From contig CAJHNH020001150.1 in the NCBI GenBank assembly GCA_905116865.2, positions 74,111 through 138,110 of the forward strand: a stretch of DNA of 64,000 nucleotides, given 5' to 3'. Of this stretch, positions 1 to 11,621 are shown one piece after another. This stretch comes from Candidula unifasciata. Its lineage: Eukaryota > Mollusca > Gastropoda > Stylommatophora > Geomitridae. Both the position numbers and the translations under genes were made by a program. Under the pieces are notes generated by a model. That model did no database searches, was not told the origin of the DNA, and saw nothing but the letters and a program-made list of their open reading frames with translations. The first letter of the stretch is position 1, and each line of letters begins with the position of its first letter.

Positions 1-700
1 AGTCGGAAATGTGCCTTTTTAATATGGAGCAGTCAGAGTATTCACAAGCGGCAGCTATTCTCTCTGATCATAATGTCCCAATCAGATAAAACCTGCCAGT
101 TGCTGGCTCGCTATCTCTGCCATCGAATATACAACCATACGCCGCCATCTCCATTGATTGAGCGCTTGGCTGGAGGCACGCGCGTGTTTGCGTGCATCTG
201 GAATTGTTACAACGGTTTTTCCTGAGTTTCCATTCTGTCCGCTATGGAGGAGTCGATATAGGCAAGATTATCGGTAGACCACATAAAAAAGTCAGAAATA
301 CATTTGTGCCTACATCTAGTGGCGTGAGTCAGGCGTGGCCATCTCACGAGTCATGACCCACTGGAGACACTACCATCCTTCTGCTATACAACATTCGTGT
401 CACGATGCCATAACTGACTGCCTACGTCCTCTTCGAGATCACCGGCTGTAAACTCCAGCTCAAAACTCTGGTTGTTCATCCACTTCTGGACTTTGATCGT
501 GTTCCAGAACCTTAGTGTTGCGTGCAAATCCGTTTTACATGTGTTTCTCATTTTTAGGGAGAATGATGCTTCTAATCTATAGGCAGATGCACTCCGATTC
601 TTAAGTAAACATGTCTGGCTGGATACAAGAACTGAACTGTCAACACAGTTTCGTTGTCACTCTGGCAACTGTACTCTAGTTTCATAAACAATTCTCCGGG
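1..700. other. Unassigned unique sequence
   Basis: No tandem repetition, convincing open frame, splice-linked exon or RNA gene is visible here. It may be the 5' part of the LINE-like material that follows, but I cannot show it. Confidence 0.4.
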
Positions 701-810
701 TTCGGCTCTTGGCATTCAACGGCTATTTACTGAGCAATGGGCTACAACTGACAATACAACATTCCCCTTAGGGTCATTCGAAACAGAGGGAGAAAAAAGG
801 ACCCACCTCT

Positions 811-1090
811 GTTGATGCCAACAGTAACGACCCCACCAATCCCTGGATCCAGATTTTTTTCCCAAACGACCCGGCTGGCAATTTACATGTGGAAAAAGCC
901 TCACGGGGTTGCATGGTCTGAGAACGCATGCCTGAAGGATGAAATGCGAGGGTGCCCCACGCAGTAAGCGTCGGCGCACAGCTACTCCTGACGGGCAGGG
1001 GGAACCCTACTCGACTGCAGAGGCCCAAAACATCTAACACGCACCTTTGCAGATATCCGACGAAGTGCGAACGAAGATTAAGTTTCCACC
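811..1090 (+). pseudogene. Possible LINE 5' coding fragment
   Basis: From 811 the + strand reads a plausible protein-like stretch (VDANSNDPTNPWIQ followed by FFPNDPAGNLHVEKASRGC) that then hits a stop and frame changes. It lies upstream of a reverse-transcriptase relic on the same strand, separated from it only by a 22-bp minisatellite. It could therefore be the N-terminal part of the same non-LTR element. The assignment rests on position and on the protein-like composition; I do not recognise a domain. Confidence 0.25.
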
Positions 1091-1093
1091 TGC

Positions 1094-2322
1094 AAGCTAG
1101 GGGGGGGGGGGGGTGTCGTGGTGCAAGCTGGAGGGTGTCGTGGTGCAAGCTGGAGGGTGTCGTGGTGCAAGCTGGAGGGTGTCGTGGTGCATGCAAGCTG
1201 GAGGGTGTCGTGGTGCAAGCTGGGGGGTGTCGTGGTGCAAGCTGAGGGGTGTCGTGATGCAAGCTGGGGGGTGTCGTGATGCAAGCTGGATGTTGTCGTG
1301 GTGCAAGCTGGGGGGTGTCGTGATGCAAGCTGGAGGGTGTCGTGGTGCAAGCTGGGGGGGTGTCGTGGTGCAAGCTGGGGGGTGTCGTGATGCAAGCTGG
1401 AGGGTGTCGTGGTGCAAGCTGGGGGGTGTCGTGGTGCAAGCTGGGGGTGTCGTGATGCAAGCTGGAGGGTGTCGTGGTGCAAGCTGGGGGGTGTCGTGGT
1501 GCAAGCTGGAGGGTGTCGTGGTGCATGCAAGCTGGAGGGTGTCGTGGTGCAAGCTGGAGGGTGTCGTGGTGCAAGCTGGAGGGTGTCGTGGTGCATGCAA
1601 GCTGGAGGGTGTCGTGGTGCAAGCTGGGGGTGTCGTGGTGCAAGCTGGGGGGTGTCGTGATGCAAGCTGGGGGGTGTCGTGATGCAAGCTGGAGGGTGTC
1701 GTGGTGCAAGCTGGGGGGTGTCGTGATGCAAGCTGGAGGGTGTCGTGGTGCAAGCTGGGGGGTGTCGTGGTGCAAGCTGGGGGGTGTCGTGATGCAAGCT
1801 GGAGGGTGTCGTGGTGCAAGCTGGGGGGTGTCGTGGTGCAAGCTGGGGGGGTGTCGTGATGCAAGCTGGAGGGTGTCGTGGTGCAAGCTGGGGGGTGTCG
1901 TGATGCAAGCTGGAGGGTGTCGTGGTGCAAGCTGGGGGGTGTCGTGGTGCAAGCTGGAGGGTGTCGTGGTGCAAGCTGGAGGGTGTCGTGGTGCAAGCTG
2001 GAGGGTGTCGTGGTGCAAGCTGGGGGGTGTCGTGGTGCAAGCTGGAGGGTGTTGTGGTGCAAGCTGGAGGGTGTCGTGGTGCAAGCTGGAGGGGTGTCGT
2101 GGTGCAAGCTGGAGGGTGTCGTGGTGCAAGCTGGAGGGTGTCGTGGTGCAAGCTGGGGGGTGTCGTGGTGCAAGCTGGAGGGTGTCGTGGTGCAAGCTGG
2201 AGGGTGTCGTGGTGCAAGCTGGAGGGTGTCGTGGTGCAAGCTGGGGGGTGTCGTGGTGCAAGCTGGGGGGGGGGGTGTCGTGGTGCAAGCTGGAGGGTGT
2301 CGTGGTGCAAGCTGGGGGGGTG
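1094..2322 (+). repeat. 22-bp G-rich minisatellite, about 55 copies
   Basis: The unit is GCAAGCTGGAGGGTGTCGTG plus GT, with variants GGGGGG/GGAGGG, GTGATG/GTGGTG and occasional GTGCATGC insertions. Runs of 5-14 G occur at both ends and inside. Because 22 is not a multiple of three and the unit lacks stops, all frames on both strands stay open for hundreds of codons; those frames are low-complexity shadows. The G runs could form quadruplexes on the + strand. Confidence 0.95.
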
Positions 2323-2399
2323 TAATGAGTGAGAAAATAAATGGTGAATTTAATAAAAGTCGCTATGTAACAAGCTAACACGGTTTAGTGAAATAATCT

Positions 2400-4790
2400 A
2401 CCCGCACTGTGCCCGCTTTTCAGGACAATCGAGAAGATGCAGAAGTGCCAAAGAGACAAAAACGCACTCAGAAAACGGTTTAAAGCCGCTAGAGGCAGCT
2501 AACAGGAGCAGACACGGTGCTTTCTATGGCGCTGAGCGTTTCTGTATGAACAGACAGAGAACCAGTAGGGAGTGAGAGAAGTCTTTTAGTGACCTGTTTT
2601 AGTTTGCCTGAGGCCTGTTCGTGCAACCAAAGTATGGGACTCTGGTGGCTTGTAAAGAGGAGCTGAAGTCAAATCTACTGAGGATGTACTCCGATAGCAC
2701 CAGGAATGACCTCTCGATGACAACCCAGAGATCTCCAGAGGCCTAAGGCGGCCGGAGTTGCCGGGGGGCACCGCTCAAAACGATGCCTTTCTCTTGGTCT
2801 GAGGTCAAAAAAGTTGTGAAGAGACCCAGCAGAAAATCTGCCTTAGGACCTAACGGTGTACCGTACGTGGTGTATAAACACTGTCTGAATGCTTCGCCGC
2901 TTGTTAAGATTAGCGTGAAACCGAAAGCACATATGTACCCAGTGACAGAGAGCCAAAGGCATCTACATTACCAAGGAGCGAGACGCCTCCAGTCTGTCCC
3001 AATTCAGATCTATCTCGCTGTTGAATGTTGAGGGCAATATATTCATCTCGGTTATGGCATGCAGGCTCACACAGTATTTGATAGCGAACAAATCAATTGA
3101 CATTACGGTTGGGAAAGACGGAGAGACTTCCCGGGTGTCTTGAGCATGCGACCACGATCTGGGAGAGTATCCAGAGAGCTAAGGCAGAGAGAGCCCAGTT
3201 GCACGTTATATGGTTGCACCTCACCAGCGTCTATGGGGCGGTGCCCCATAAGCTATTGTGGCAGGCCCTTCGCATGTTTCACGTACTGACACAGATCATA
3301 TAAATGATCGAGCATTTTTTCCTAAAGTTTGCCATACGAAAATTCTCTACTGCCACTTTTACTACGAGATGGACTGAGCTCCAGGTTGGGATAGCAATGG
3401 AAAGTACGATTTCGCCAATATTGTTCTTAATGGCCATGCAGGTCATGTTAGACGGGACTGCCGGCTACGTGCAAGGCCTTCATATTGGGGACCAATGAAT
3501 GCCGCCACTGCGTGCATTTATGGATGACACAACTACCACAAAGGGCAGTGAGGATCATGCACGCACGATTCTGAAAAAGGTTGGACAGCGTTGTAGAATG
3601 GTGTGGCATGAAGTTCAAACCGCAGAAATCAAGAATCTTGTCAATCCTTAGAGGTAAAGTGGCTGCAATCAGTTTGACGGTGGCAAAGAAAATGATACCC
3701 ACGGTTCTGGGGGAACGGTGCAGAGCCTCGGCCACGTCAACGATTCGAAGTAATCAGACACAGCTGAAGTCCGACGCATACATAAGTAACTGGCTACAGG
3801 CCTGCTTGCGATCGAGCGATGCGAGCTGATCAAGAAGTTCAAGGTCTGGTGTCTCATGCTGATTCCGAAGTTCCTCTGGCCGCTGCTCATGTACGAGGTG
3901 AGCATGACTGCAGTGGAGAAAATGGCTTGGTGCATCGCCTTGTCTGACCCACGTGACTCTTTATTGTAAGCAAACTAAGCTGTTACTTTAGTTCGAATCA
4001 ATAATCAAAGAGTTTAAAGTCGGCAAAGTAAGACTCGCGATGATTCTGCGCGAGTCTTTTGAACCCACTGTAGCAGCCGTTCGACCCACTCTAAAAACAG
4101 GTACAAAATGGAAAGTCTTAGTAGATGCGATTGAAATTGAAGGAAGTCATGGGTGTCACACAAACCGACCGACTCGGCCTAGGGCATGGGAAAGTCACTT
4201 GGTGGTCTAAACCCACAGCTAATGAACTCTGAGATATGGTAATACAGCTGATATGGGACATCTAAAACATAGACTTGGGTCCAAAAAGCCGTAAAACAGT
4301 CGTAGCAAGGCCTCGAGAGCGCCTTACCACGAGTACTCACATTGGGGGAGACCTAGCGAATGGCCCTGTTGCGACTGAGTTTTGCCCTAAGATCTGCGTA
4401 CGTTGTTACCCTCTGGCGTCAACATGGTGAAATGGCATGCGAATACCGATATGACATGCCCACTGTGCAGAGCTAATCAGACGCTCGAGCACGAATTGTC
4501 CGCGTGCAAAAAAAGCTCTAGTCCAGGGACGATATACTTGGCACAATAAAGTCCTGCAAGTGTTAGCGGAAATTGTGGACCAAGCCAGAATGAGGGCCAA
4601 CGCGAGGGCTAGTCCTATCGTCACCCCCCCCCCCCACCCACTTTCCCTTTCCTGGTTAGATCCTGCCACTTGTATCGTTGCCTGCCTCTTGCTGTATTGC
4701 CGTCGACTTTTCCCTCCAGTATAGTTTTTAAAAACGGTTTTATGTCTTTCGATGTAGTCAAGATGTTTCAATAAAGAACACTGAATTATT
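2400..4790 (+). pseudogene. Degenerate non-LTR retrotransposon (reverse transcriptase, 3' half)
   Basis: The + strand carries pieces of a LINE polyprotein in shifting frames. From about 2610 there is a linker (FVQPKYGTLVACKEELKS). At 2783 an RT N-terminal block follows (PFSWSEVKKVVKR, then SALGPNGVPYVVYKHC). At 3097-3303 there is a fingers/palm block ending SVYGAVPHKLLWQALRMF, and at 3304-3498 RT motif B-like TELQVGIAMESTISPILFL. From 3500, PPLRAFMDDTTT matches the catalytic xxDD motif. A thumb/C-terminal section around 3820-3960 reads CELIKKFKVWCLM and PKFLWPLLMYEVSM. Several stops and at least four frameshifts break it, so it is dead. The 3' UTR ends with an AATAAA signal near 4770. Confidence 0.8.
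4770..4775 (+). terminator. Polyadenylation signal AATAAA of the LINE relic
   Basis: AATAAA lies just downstream of the last LINE-like coding traces and upstream of the junction with the next minisatellite, as expected for a retrotransposon 3' end. Whether it is used is unknown. Confidence 0.45.
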
Positions 4791-4815
4791 AAGTAGACTG
4801 AGATTAAACTGAAAC

Positions 4816-5480
4816 TTCATAGGAAAACATTCATTTATAACAATTCCTAGTATGTTCATATATAACATTTCCTAGTATGTTCATATACAACAATTCCTAG
4901 TATGTTCATACATTAGGATTCATAGCATGTTTATGTATAACAATTCATAGCATGTTCATATATAACAATTCATAGTATGTTCATATATTAGGATTCATTG
5001 CATGTTCATGTATTACAATTCCTACTATGTTTATATATTAGGATTCATAGAATGTTCATGTATAACAATTCCTAGTCTGTTAATTTATTACAATTCCTAG
5101 TATGTTCATATATAACAATTCCTAGTCTGTTAATTTATTACAATTCCTAGTATGTTTATATATTACAATTCCTAGTATGTTCATATATAACAATTCCTGC
5201 TATGTTCATATATATCAATTCCTTGTCTGTTAATTTATTACAATTCCTAGTATGTTCATATATAACAATTCCTAGTATGTTCATATATTACAATTCCTAG
5301 TATGTTCATATATTACAATTCCTAGTATGTTCATATATAACAATTCCTAGTATGTTCATATTTTAGGATTCATAGCATGTTCATGTATAACAATTCCTAG
5401 TATGTTAATATATTACAATTCATAGCATGTTCATGTACAACAATTCATAGTAAGTTCGTCTATTACGATTCATAGTATGA
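4816..5480. repeat. 25-bp AT-rich minisatellite
   Basis: The unit is approximately CAATTCCTAGTATGTTCATA plus TATAA, about 26 copies with substitutions such as CATAGCATG and TAATTTATTA. It is AT-rich and non-coding. Confidence 0.9.
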
Positions 5481-5539
5481 ATGTAAAGTAAATACACAAA
5501 GGTAAAGATAGAAAATGCATATCTTAAAACATACATGCA

Positions 5540-5930
5540 CAAATACAAGCAAGACAGACTTACAGCAAGGCAAACATACAACAAGACAGACATACAGCAA
5601 GGATGACATACAGCAAGGCAGATATACAAGGTATAAGACATGCAACAAGGCAGGCATACAACAAGGCATACATACAGCAAGACAGACATACAGCAAGGAT
5701 GACATACAGCAAGGCAGATATACAAGGTAGACATAAGCTAGGCGGGCATACAAGGCAGACATACAGCAACGCAGACATACAGCTAGGCAGACATACAGGA
5801 ACGCAGACAAACAGCTAGGCAGACATACAGCAAGGATGACATACAGCTAGACAGGCATGCAATAAGGCAGGCATACAACAAGGCAGACATACAGCAACGC
5901 AGACGTACATACACAGATGAGGACACACTA
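5540..5930. repeat. Degenerate ACATACAGCAAGGCAG repeats
   Basis: Irregular copies of a 12-26 bp motif (GACATACAGCAAGGCAGATA and relatives). A longer block, from CAGCAAGGATGACATACAG to ATACAAGGTA, recurs near 5597 and 5691. Apparent frames rich in Cys/Leu/Tyr are repeat shadows. Confidence 0.85.
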
Positions 5931-6490
5931 ACACCAAACACCGCCACAACGTACACATATACGCACACACTCAGATTCACAACACATACAGGCAGACACA
6001 ACACATACAGTCAGACACAATACATACAGCAGACAAGACACATACAGGCAGATACGACACATACAGGCAGACTCAACACATACAGGCAGACACAACACAT
6101 ACACATCGATACAATACACTGTCAAACACTTACACAGACGCAAAACAGACACATGGCACACACACTCACAGACACAACACTCACAAACACAACACTCTTA
6201 GCCACAACACTCACTAGTACACATTGCAAACACGTACACACACACACACAGATCATACACAGACACAACACTCACAAACACAACACTCACTAGTACACAT
6301 TGCAAACACGTACACACACACAGAGATCATACACAGACACAAAACATAGACACATTATACATGTATACACAGACACGACTTACACCCTAGACAAAACACA
6401 CACAGAAATAGAATACACACAGACAGTCCACACACGCGCGTGCGCACACACACACAAACAAAGACTTCTATAGGCACAACCCACAAACAC
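5931..6490. repeat. CA-rich simple-sequence region
   Basis: Irregular CACA/CAGACACA microsatellite-like DNA. It includes a duplicated segment containing CACTAGTACACATTGCAAAC at about 6209 and again at about 6287. No coding potential is seen. Confidence 0.85.
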
Positions 6491-6501
6491 AAGACACACT
6501 G

Positions 6502-6724
6502 CTGGCTGCGTGGATTTTTGTCATGGTATGGGGCGTCGCCGGTCGACCCAACCTAAAACGGGTACCAGGATGTATGTCCTGGGGAAGTAAAGACGGCCGG
6601 CGTAATGCTAAACCACATGCCCACCTAATACCGATTGGTCTGTAAAAATATGGGTGTTCTTTACATATTCCCGATGCGCCTAAAGGCGTGAAAAGAAATA
6701 TTTACCTTTTTTTTTTTTTTTTTT
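6502..6724 (+). mobile_element. 5'-truncated tRNA-derived SINE
   Basis: The segment from GCTGCGTGGATTTTTGTCAT to AAAGGCGTGAAAAGAAATAT, with a T-rich tail at about 6709-6724, matches the body of the complete SINE at 44985-45267. Shared blocks include GGTCGACCCA, GGGTACCAGGATG, AAAGACGGCCGGCGTAATGC and CCCGATGCGCCTAAAGGCG. The tRNA-like head with boxes A and B is missing here, so this is a 5'-truncated copy. Retroposed SINEs depend on LINE machinery; no target-site duplication is obvious because CA-rich DNA flanks it. Confidence 0.8.
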
Positions 6725-6811
6725 GACATAAACCACAACAAAGGGCAGATTGGCAGGACCCACGGGTCTCTATCAAGGGCTTTCAAAAAAAATTTTAATT
6801 TAAAAAATTTT

Positions 6812-7241
6812 GAACAAATTTACATCTTCGGATGATCACACACACTAACGGACACAACTCATTTACATCTTCGGTGATTACACACACTAACGGACACAAC
6901 TCATTTACATCTTCGGATGTTCACACACACTAACAGACACAACTCATTTATATCTTCGGATGTTCACACACAATAACGGACACAACTCATTTACATCTTC
7001 GGATGTTCACACACACACACACTAACGGACACAACTCATTTACATCTTCGGATGTTCACACACACTAACGGACATAACTCATTTACATCTTCGGATGTTC
7101 ACACACACTAACGGACACAACTCATTTACATCTTCGGATGATCACACACTAACGGACACAACTCATTTACATCTTCGGATGATCACACACACTAACGGAC
7201 ACAACTCATTTACATCTTCGGATGATCACACACACTAACTA
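6812..7241. repeat. 43-bp minisatellite, about 10 copies
   Basis: The unit contains TTTACATCTTCGGATGATCA followed by CACACACTAACGGACACAAC and TCA. Copies differ mainly by GATG/GTTC and by the number of CA steps. Non-coding. Confidence 0.95.
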
Positions 7242-7590
7242 AGACACTAACAAGGTAGTAACCTTTATCAGGGTGTTGTGATTTTTTGTAATCTGCCCGT
7301 TGTTGTCGTTGTAGTTTATATCGAGAAAGACTCCGACCGAAACACTGTGTTGTATGTATGCGTTTTCCATTTCTCACTTTTGTTGCACTTCTTAATCAGT
7401 GAATGAATTCCTTGGGTTTAGCTCGACAACAGTAAGCTTTGTTTTCATCTCTTTTGTTTGATTACAGAAGGTTTATTTCAGGTAAAGCATTCATTATCAT
7501 CATCATCAACTTCATCACCAATCTTCACCAATCAGCAGGTAATTTACAGAACATCGCTCTCTTCGCCAAACACCTACAATTCTCGGATTT
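7242..7590. other. Unassigned unique sequence
   Basis: About 350 bases with no tandem repeat or convincing frame. A short ATCATCATC run lies at 7496-7506. Nothing recognised. Confidence 0.4.
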
Positions 7591-7670
7591 CTCCTAAATG
7601 AAGTCAGCAGAAAAAGCAGAAAAAGAGAGAGAGAGAAGGAAAAGATAAAAGCAGAACAAGAGAGAGCGAA

Positions 7671-7744
<74 letters not shown>

Positions 7745-8105
7745 AAAAGATAAAAGCAGAATAAGAGAAAGAGAAGGAAAGGATGAAATCAGAAAAAGAA
7801 AGAAACGAAAGGAGACTTTCCAGAAAACACGAGCTCCGTGTCAAGGAACAGGAAGGCATACTAAGAGAAAAAGAGTTACTACTTCAGAAAGATACCAGAG
7901 AGAGGGAAGAGGTGCTGCTACTGAAGGAACTAGCACAACAGAAGGAGATGAAGGAGAAGAGGTTACAGTTAGAACAAGATAGTTTGGCAGCACAAATTCA
8001 GTCAGATAAAGAGAAGGCTTAGACACAAATAAAGACCAAAGAGATGGAGAATGAATCTAGAAGAGAAGCAGCCATAGAGAAAGAAAGATTAATGGCAGGT
8101 ATAAC
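7590..8105 (+). pseudogene. Lys/Glu-rich coiled-coil reading frame around an (AG)n tract
   Basis: The + strand frame at 7783-8022 encodes a highly charged heptad-like peptide (EKERNERRLSRKHELRVKEQ; later LLLKELAQQKEMKEKRLQLE). It stays charged past a stop at 8020 (KTKEMENESRREAAIEKERL). An (AG)n microsatellite at about 7677-7741 precedes it. Such peptides occur in the gag-like ORFs of some animal retrotransposons, so a gag relic is possible. Purine-rich DNA also gives K/E/R peptides by chance, so the assignment is weak. Confidence 0.25.
7677..7741. repeat. (AG)n microsatellite
   Basis: An almost uninterrupted dinucleotide run of about 65 bases inside purine-rich DNA. Confidence 0.97.
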
Positions 8106-8462
8106 TAAATAGTATCTTCTTGAATTTACAACTTCTTTAACTAAATTATCTCTCCTTGAACTTACAACTTCTTTCTATATTATCTCTCCTTGAACTAAGA
8201 ACTTTTATAACTAAATCATCTCTCCTTTAACTAACAACTTCTTTAACTAGATCTTCTCTCATTGAACTGACAGTTTCTTTAACTAGATCACCTCTCATTG
8301 AACTAACAACTTCTTTAATTAGATTGTCTCTCCTTTGACTTACCTCCCTAACTAGATCGTCTCTCCTTGAACTTACTTCTTTAACTAGATCGTCTCTCCT
8401 TGAACTTACAACTTTTTTAACTAGATCATCTCTCCTCGAACGTGCAACTTCTTTAACTATAT
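8106..8462. repeat. 36-bp minisatellite, left part (split by an inserted element)
   Basis: The unit is AACTAGATCATCTCTCCTTT followed by AACTAACAACTTCTTT. The same repeat resumes at 11622-12108, on the far side of the Penelope-like element. This shows that the element landed inside a pre-existing array. Confidence 0.92.
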
Positions 8463-8526
8463 CAAGAAAAGAGATATACCCGAACGAAAAGTATATTAGC
8501 AAGCTTCACAATATAACAAATACAAA

Positions 8527-8564
8527 CAAAACGTAAACGTTGCGGCTATTGAGCCTTTCATCAG
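8527..8564 (-). ncRNA. Hammerhead-ribozyme-like motif in the PLE 3' region (probably inactive)
   Basis: On the minus strand: CTGATGA (8558-8564), a GGCT-CAAT-AGCC stem-loop matching hammerhead stem II (8544-8555), then GCAAC (8539-8543) where GAAAC is the canonical core. A short stem III candidate ACG-TTTA-CGT follows, with a GTT cleavage-type triplet. PLEs of several animals are known to carry hammerhead ribozymes in their terminal regions. Here the core has an A-to-C change, and I see no convincing stem I between the flanks, so a decayed ribozyme is the best reading. Confidence 0.5.
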
Positions 8565-9837
8565 CACACACAAAATAAACAATACTACATAGATACAAAA
8601 AAATCACTTAGCTAGTATCATGATGCGGCCAGGTTGGCTATTACTCAGCAGAATGAACGCACCTGTCAGCTGGGTGAATAAATACCTCCCCCCCCCCCAC
8701 CTTTTTTTTAAGGAGTATCAGGGGCCATAACTAGGGTGTAGGGGTTGAAACTGTGAGGGAAGTTCAATCCCCTTGAAGTTTAAATGAAACTGTGTTGGCA
8801 ATTCATTCCAGAGGGCGTCAAAGTACCCAGAGTATAAATAAAGCGATTCTCAAGAGACTTGCGGACTCTGTCGCTGGAATGGCTAGATTTAATGGCTGTC
8901 ACCTCCATGTCGTGGACACCTTGGTGATACTGGGAATTAAAGTGCAACAGTACTGGTTTCAGGGCACCATTTTACACGTCCAAAAGATGTTGTCTGAACC
9001 AGTCAGACAGCCGTATATCGATTTTACCAATGTATTTCATGCCACATCTCTTGCAGTTGATGGCATAAATGACATTGCGGCTGGTACAATAGAATGCTTC
9101 ACGTATGTGGAAGGTGGCGTTAGGGAATTCTAGACTAGCCACACATATGGACAGGTTCTGCATACAGGTCTATGGCAAGAGACCGTGCCGAAGTGGGGCT
9201 CAGACGCGGGGAGTAACCTACTCTTGACTAGAATGTCCTTGAGGTTACGATCATGCCTGTAGGCCACTAGAGGAGGTTCAGAGAAAATCGTGCTGGTGGC
9301 AGGGTCGGCTTTAAGGATGGAGAGATGCCTAAGGAAAATATTCTTGGCGCGGATGTTATGAGGGTGGTAGGTAAGTGTGAGGATAGGTCTGTTGTTGTGA
9401 GGGTGGTAGGTAAGTGTGAGAATAGGTCTGTTGTGACTTTTCGGCTTGGAAGCGAGAGCTTGGGCACGATGGAAAGACCGTTCGCGGTGAAAGGTGGCAG
9501 ATAGGACATGTTCAGGATACCCTAGAAGCCGGAAGAAATCCAGCATTTCCGGGGCTTTGTTGTGAAAGTCGTCGTTCTCCTGACATAGTCTGCGGAGGCG
9601 TAGAAGTTGGGAGAACGGAATAGAGTCCTTGCAAGAAGAGGCATGGGAGGAGGTGTAGAGAAGAAAAGCGAGGGAATCAGTAGGCTTGTAGTACACCGAG
9701 GTGCTAAGGCCCATAGAGTTCACGGTGACAGTAAGATCCAGAAAATGCACCGACGAAGGTGAGATGCTAGAAGTGCATCGGATGCTGGGATGAAAGTTAG
9801 AGAAAAAATGAATAAAGTTCTGCAGTTTCTGTAGGGG

Positions 9838-9891
9838 CATATCGGTTACACCGATGCAATCATCGCATATCGGTTACACCCTGCAATCATC
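9838..9891 (-). repeat. Tandem duplication of the RT catalytic Asp-Asp segment
   Basis: Two adjacent 27-nt copies (9838-9864 and 9865-9891) of the block that encodes DDCIGVTD on the minus strand. The promoter-distal copy (9838-9864) keeps the frame into the downstream RT. The other reads DDCRV and then a stop. The duplication abuts the 39-bp array upstream in the coding sense. Confidence 0.8.
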
Positions 9892-9892
9892 G

Positions 9893-10500
9893 AGCTTATA
9901 CCTACCTGTATATGCATGCGTAGTGCTGGAGGTGCTACGTTTATGCATGACGTATCTGGTGCTCAGGGAGCCTACCGTATATGCATGACGTATCTGGTGC
10001 TCAGGGTGCCTACCGGTCGATGCATGACGTATGACTACCGGTATATGCATGACGTATCGGTGCTCGGGGAGCCTACCGGTATATGCATGACGTATCTGGT
10101 GCTTGGGGAGCCTACCGGTATATGCATGACGTATCTGGTGCTCGAGGAGCCTACCGGTATATGCATGACGTATCTGGTGCTCGAGGAGACTACCGGTATA
10201 TGCATGACGTATCTGTGCTCGGGGAGTCTACCGGTATATGCATGACGTATCTGGTGCTCGGGGAGACTACCGGTATATGCATGACGTATCTGGTGCTCGA
10301 GGAGACTACCGGTATATGCATGACGTATCTGGTGCTCGGGGAGACTACCGGTATACGCATGACGTATCTGGTGCTCGAGGAGACTACCGGTATATGCATA
10401 ATCGTATCTGGTGCTCGGGTGATACTATGACGCAGGACGTATCTGGTGCTCGAGGTGCACCATGAGCAGGCTGGTGCTCGAGGTGCCCCATGGAGGTCCC
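9893..10500. repeat. 39-bp minisatellite inside the PLE reverse transcriptase
   Basis: The unit is GGTATATGCATGACGTATCT followed by GGTGCTCGAGGAGACTACC, about 13 copies, degrading towards 10500. It separates RT motif B (SGVAIGTI, ending near 10502) from motif C (DD at about 9864). The coding block normally between them is missing or replaced. Confidence 0.93.
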
Positions 10501-11621
10501 ATCATATGGTCCCGATAGCGACACCGCTAATCTGGTTAAAATACTGGCCATTAAACTCGAATGAGTTTAGAGTAAGCACTAACTCAGCCAGACGAATCAA
10601 AGGGTCAGTGGCTATGGCAGAACTGACTCTTTGATCTAGAAAGAACCGCAAAGCCAGGAGGCCATCCGAATGTGCAATAGAGGCGTAGAGGGAGGTAACA
10701 TCTAAGGTGAAGATGTTGTACCTGGAAGAGGAGGTGAACCGGATAGACTGAAAGATAGAGATGGCATGGTTGGTGTCTTTGATGTAAGACGGGAGATCAA
10801 CGACCAGGGGCTGCAGAATACGGTCGAGGAATCCGGATATGAGTTCTGTGGGACAAGCACAGGTGGGCACGATCGGTCTACCTGGGTTGTCCGGTTTATG
10901 TATCTTGGGAAGCATGTTAAGACCAGGCTTCGCCAGACAACTGTCCTCGACAAATAGAGAGCTGGCCTGGGCAGGCAGAAGATCTTCCTGGATAAAGGTT
11001 TGGATGGTACTTTTCATTATTTTGTTGTTTTTTACCGTAACATCCTGTGTCTGGGGTTTATAGGAAGATGTGTCACTCAATTGTCTACCCCCTTCTTGCA
11101 CATATAAATCTTTTCTCCAGACTACTTTGCCCCTCCCTTGTCAGCAGGTTTGATAACAATAGCATCACGACGTTTCAGTCGTGTGAGTGCCTGAAGTTCT
11201 AGAGGTGAGAGGTTAGAGTGCCGGAGAGGTTGGAATTTCAATTTATTGATCTCAAAAAAGAGTTTTCCTAATCTATAAATCAAAAGCTCTAGATGCCCCA
11301 GGGTTAGGAGTCCAGGAAGATCTAGGTTTTGGAAACCAGACAGTGGAGTCGGCAGGCACAGGTGCGCTGGTCTTCTCAGGACGGGTGCTGTGTTCATATT
11401 GCAACCTGAATGTTGGGAGCGTCTTGGAGGAGAGCGTATCGGTCGCTAGAAGGGCGTAAGGGCACGAACCTGAGGCCCTTGCTAAGGACCGATATCTCGG
11501 ATGTGGACAGAGAGAGGTCCGGAGGTATGCAGACAACCCGGTTGTCAGCGTCTGCAAGAGGTGGAGAGGAGGAGAGAGTGGGTGCAGCGGGACAGAGTTT
11601 AGTACTATATTACCTTTCCTG

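Larger units (their letters stand above)
8466..11615 (-). mobile_element. Penelope-like retroelement (PLE), defective
   Basis: The minus strand encodes, 5' to 3', an N-terminal PLE region (11122-11397: SPLELQALTRLKRRDAIVIK then PADKGGA). RT palm blocks follow at 10502-11101 (LNMLPKIHKPDNPGRPIV; FTLDVTSLYASIAHSDGLLA; NQISGVAIGTI). After an interrupting array comes RT motif C, DDCIGVTDM (9838-9864). The thumb region is at 9130-9840 (HFLDLTVTVN, YYKPTDSLAFLLYTSS, NIFLRHLSILKADP, ending CHRPVCRTCPYVW). A GIY-YIG endonuclease relic lies at about 8972-9130 (NVIYAINCKRCGMKYIGK). PLEs use this RT plus GIY-YIG pairing for target-primed insertion. Stops, frameshifts and the internal array make this copy inactive. 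The 3' region runs to 8466. Confidence 0.88.

Noticed and set aside
774..2381. Frames of up to 535 codons rich in His/Pro/Thr or Cys/Lys/Gly
   Set aside because: Shadows of the 22-bp minisatellite; all frames on both strands are open.
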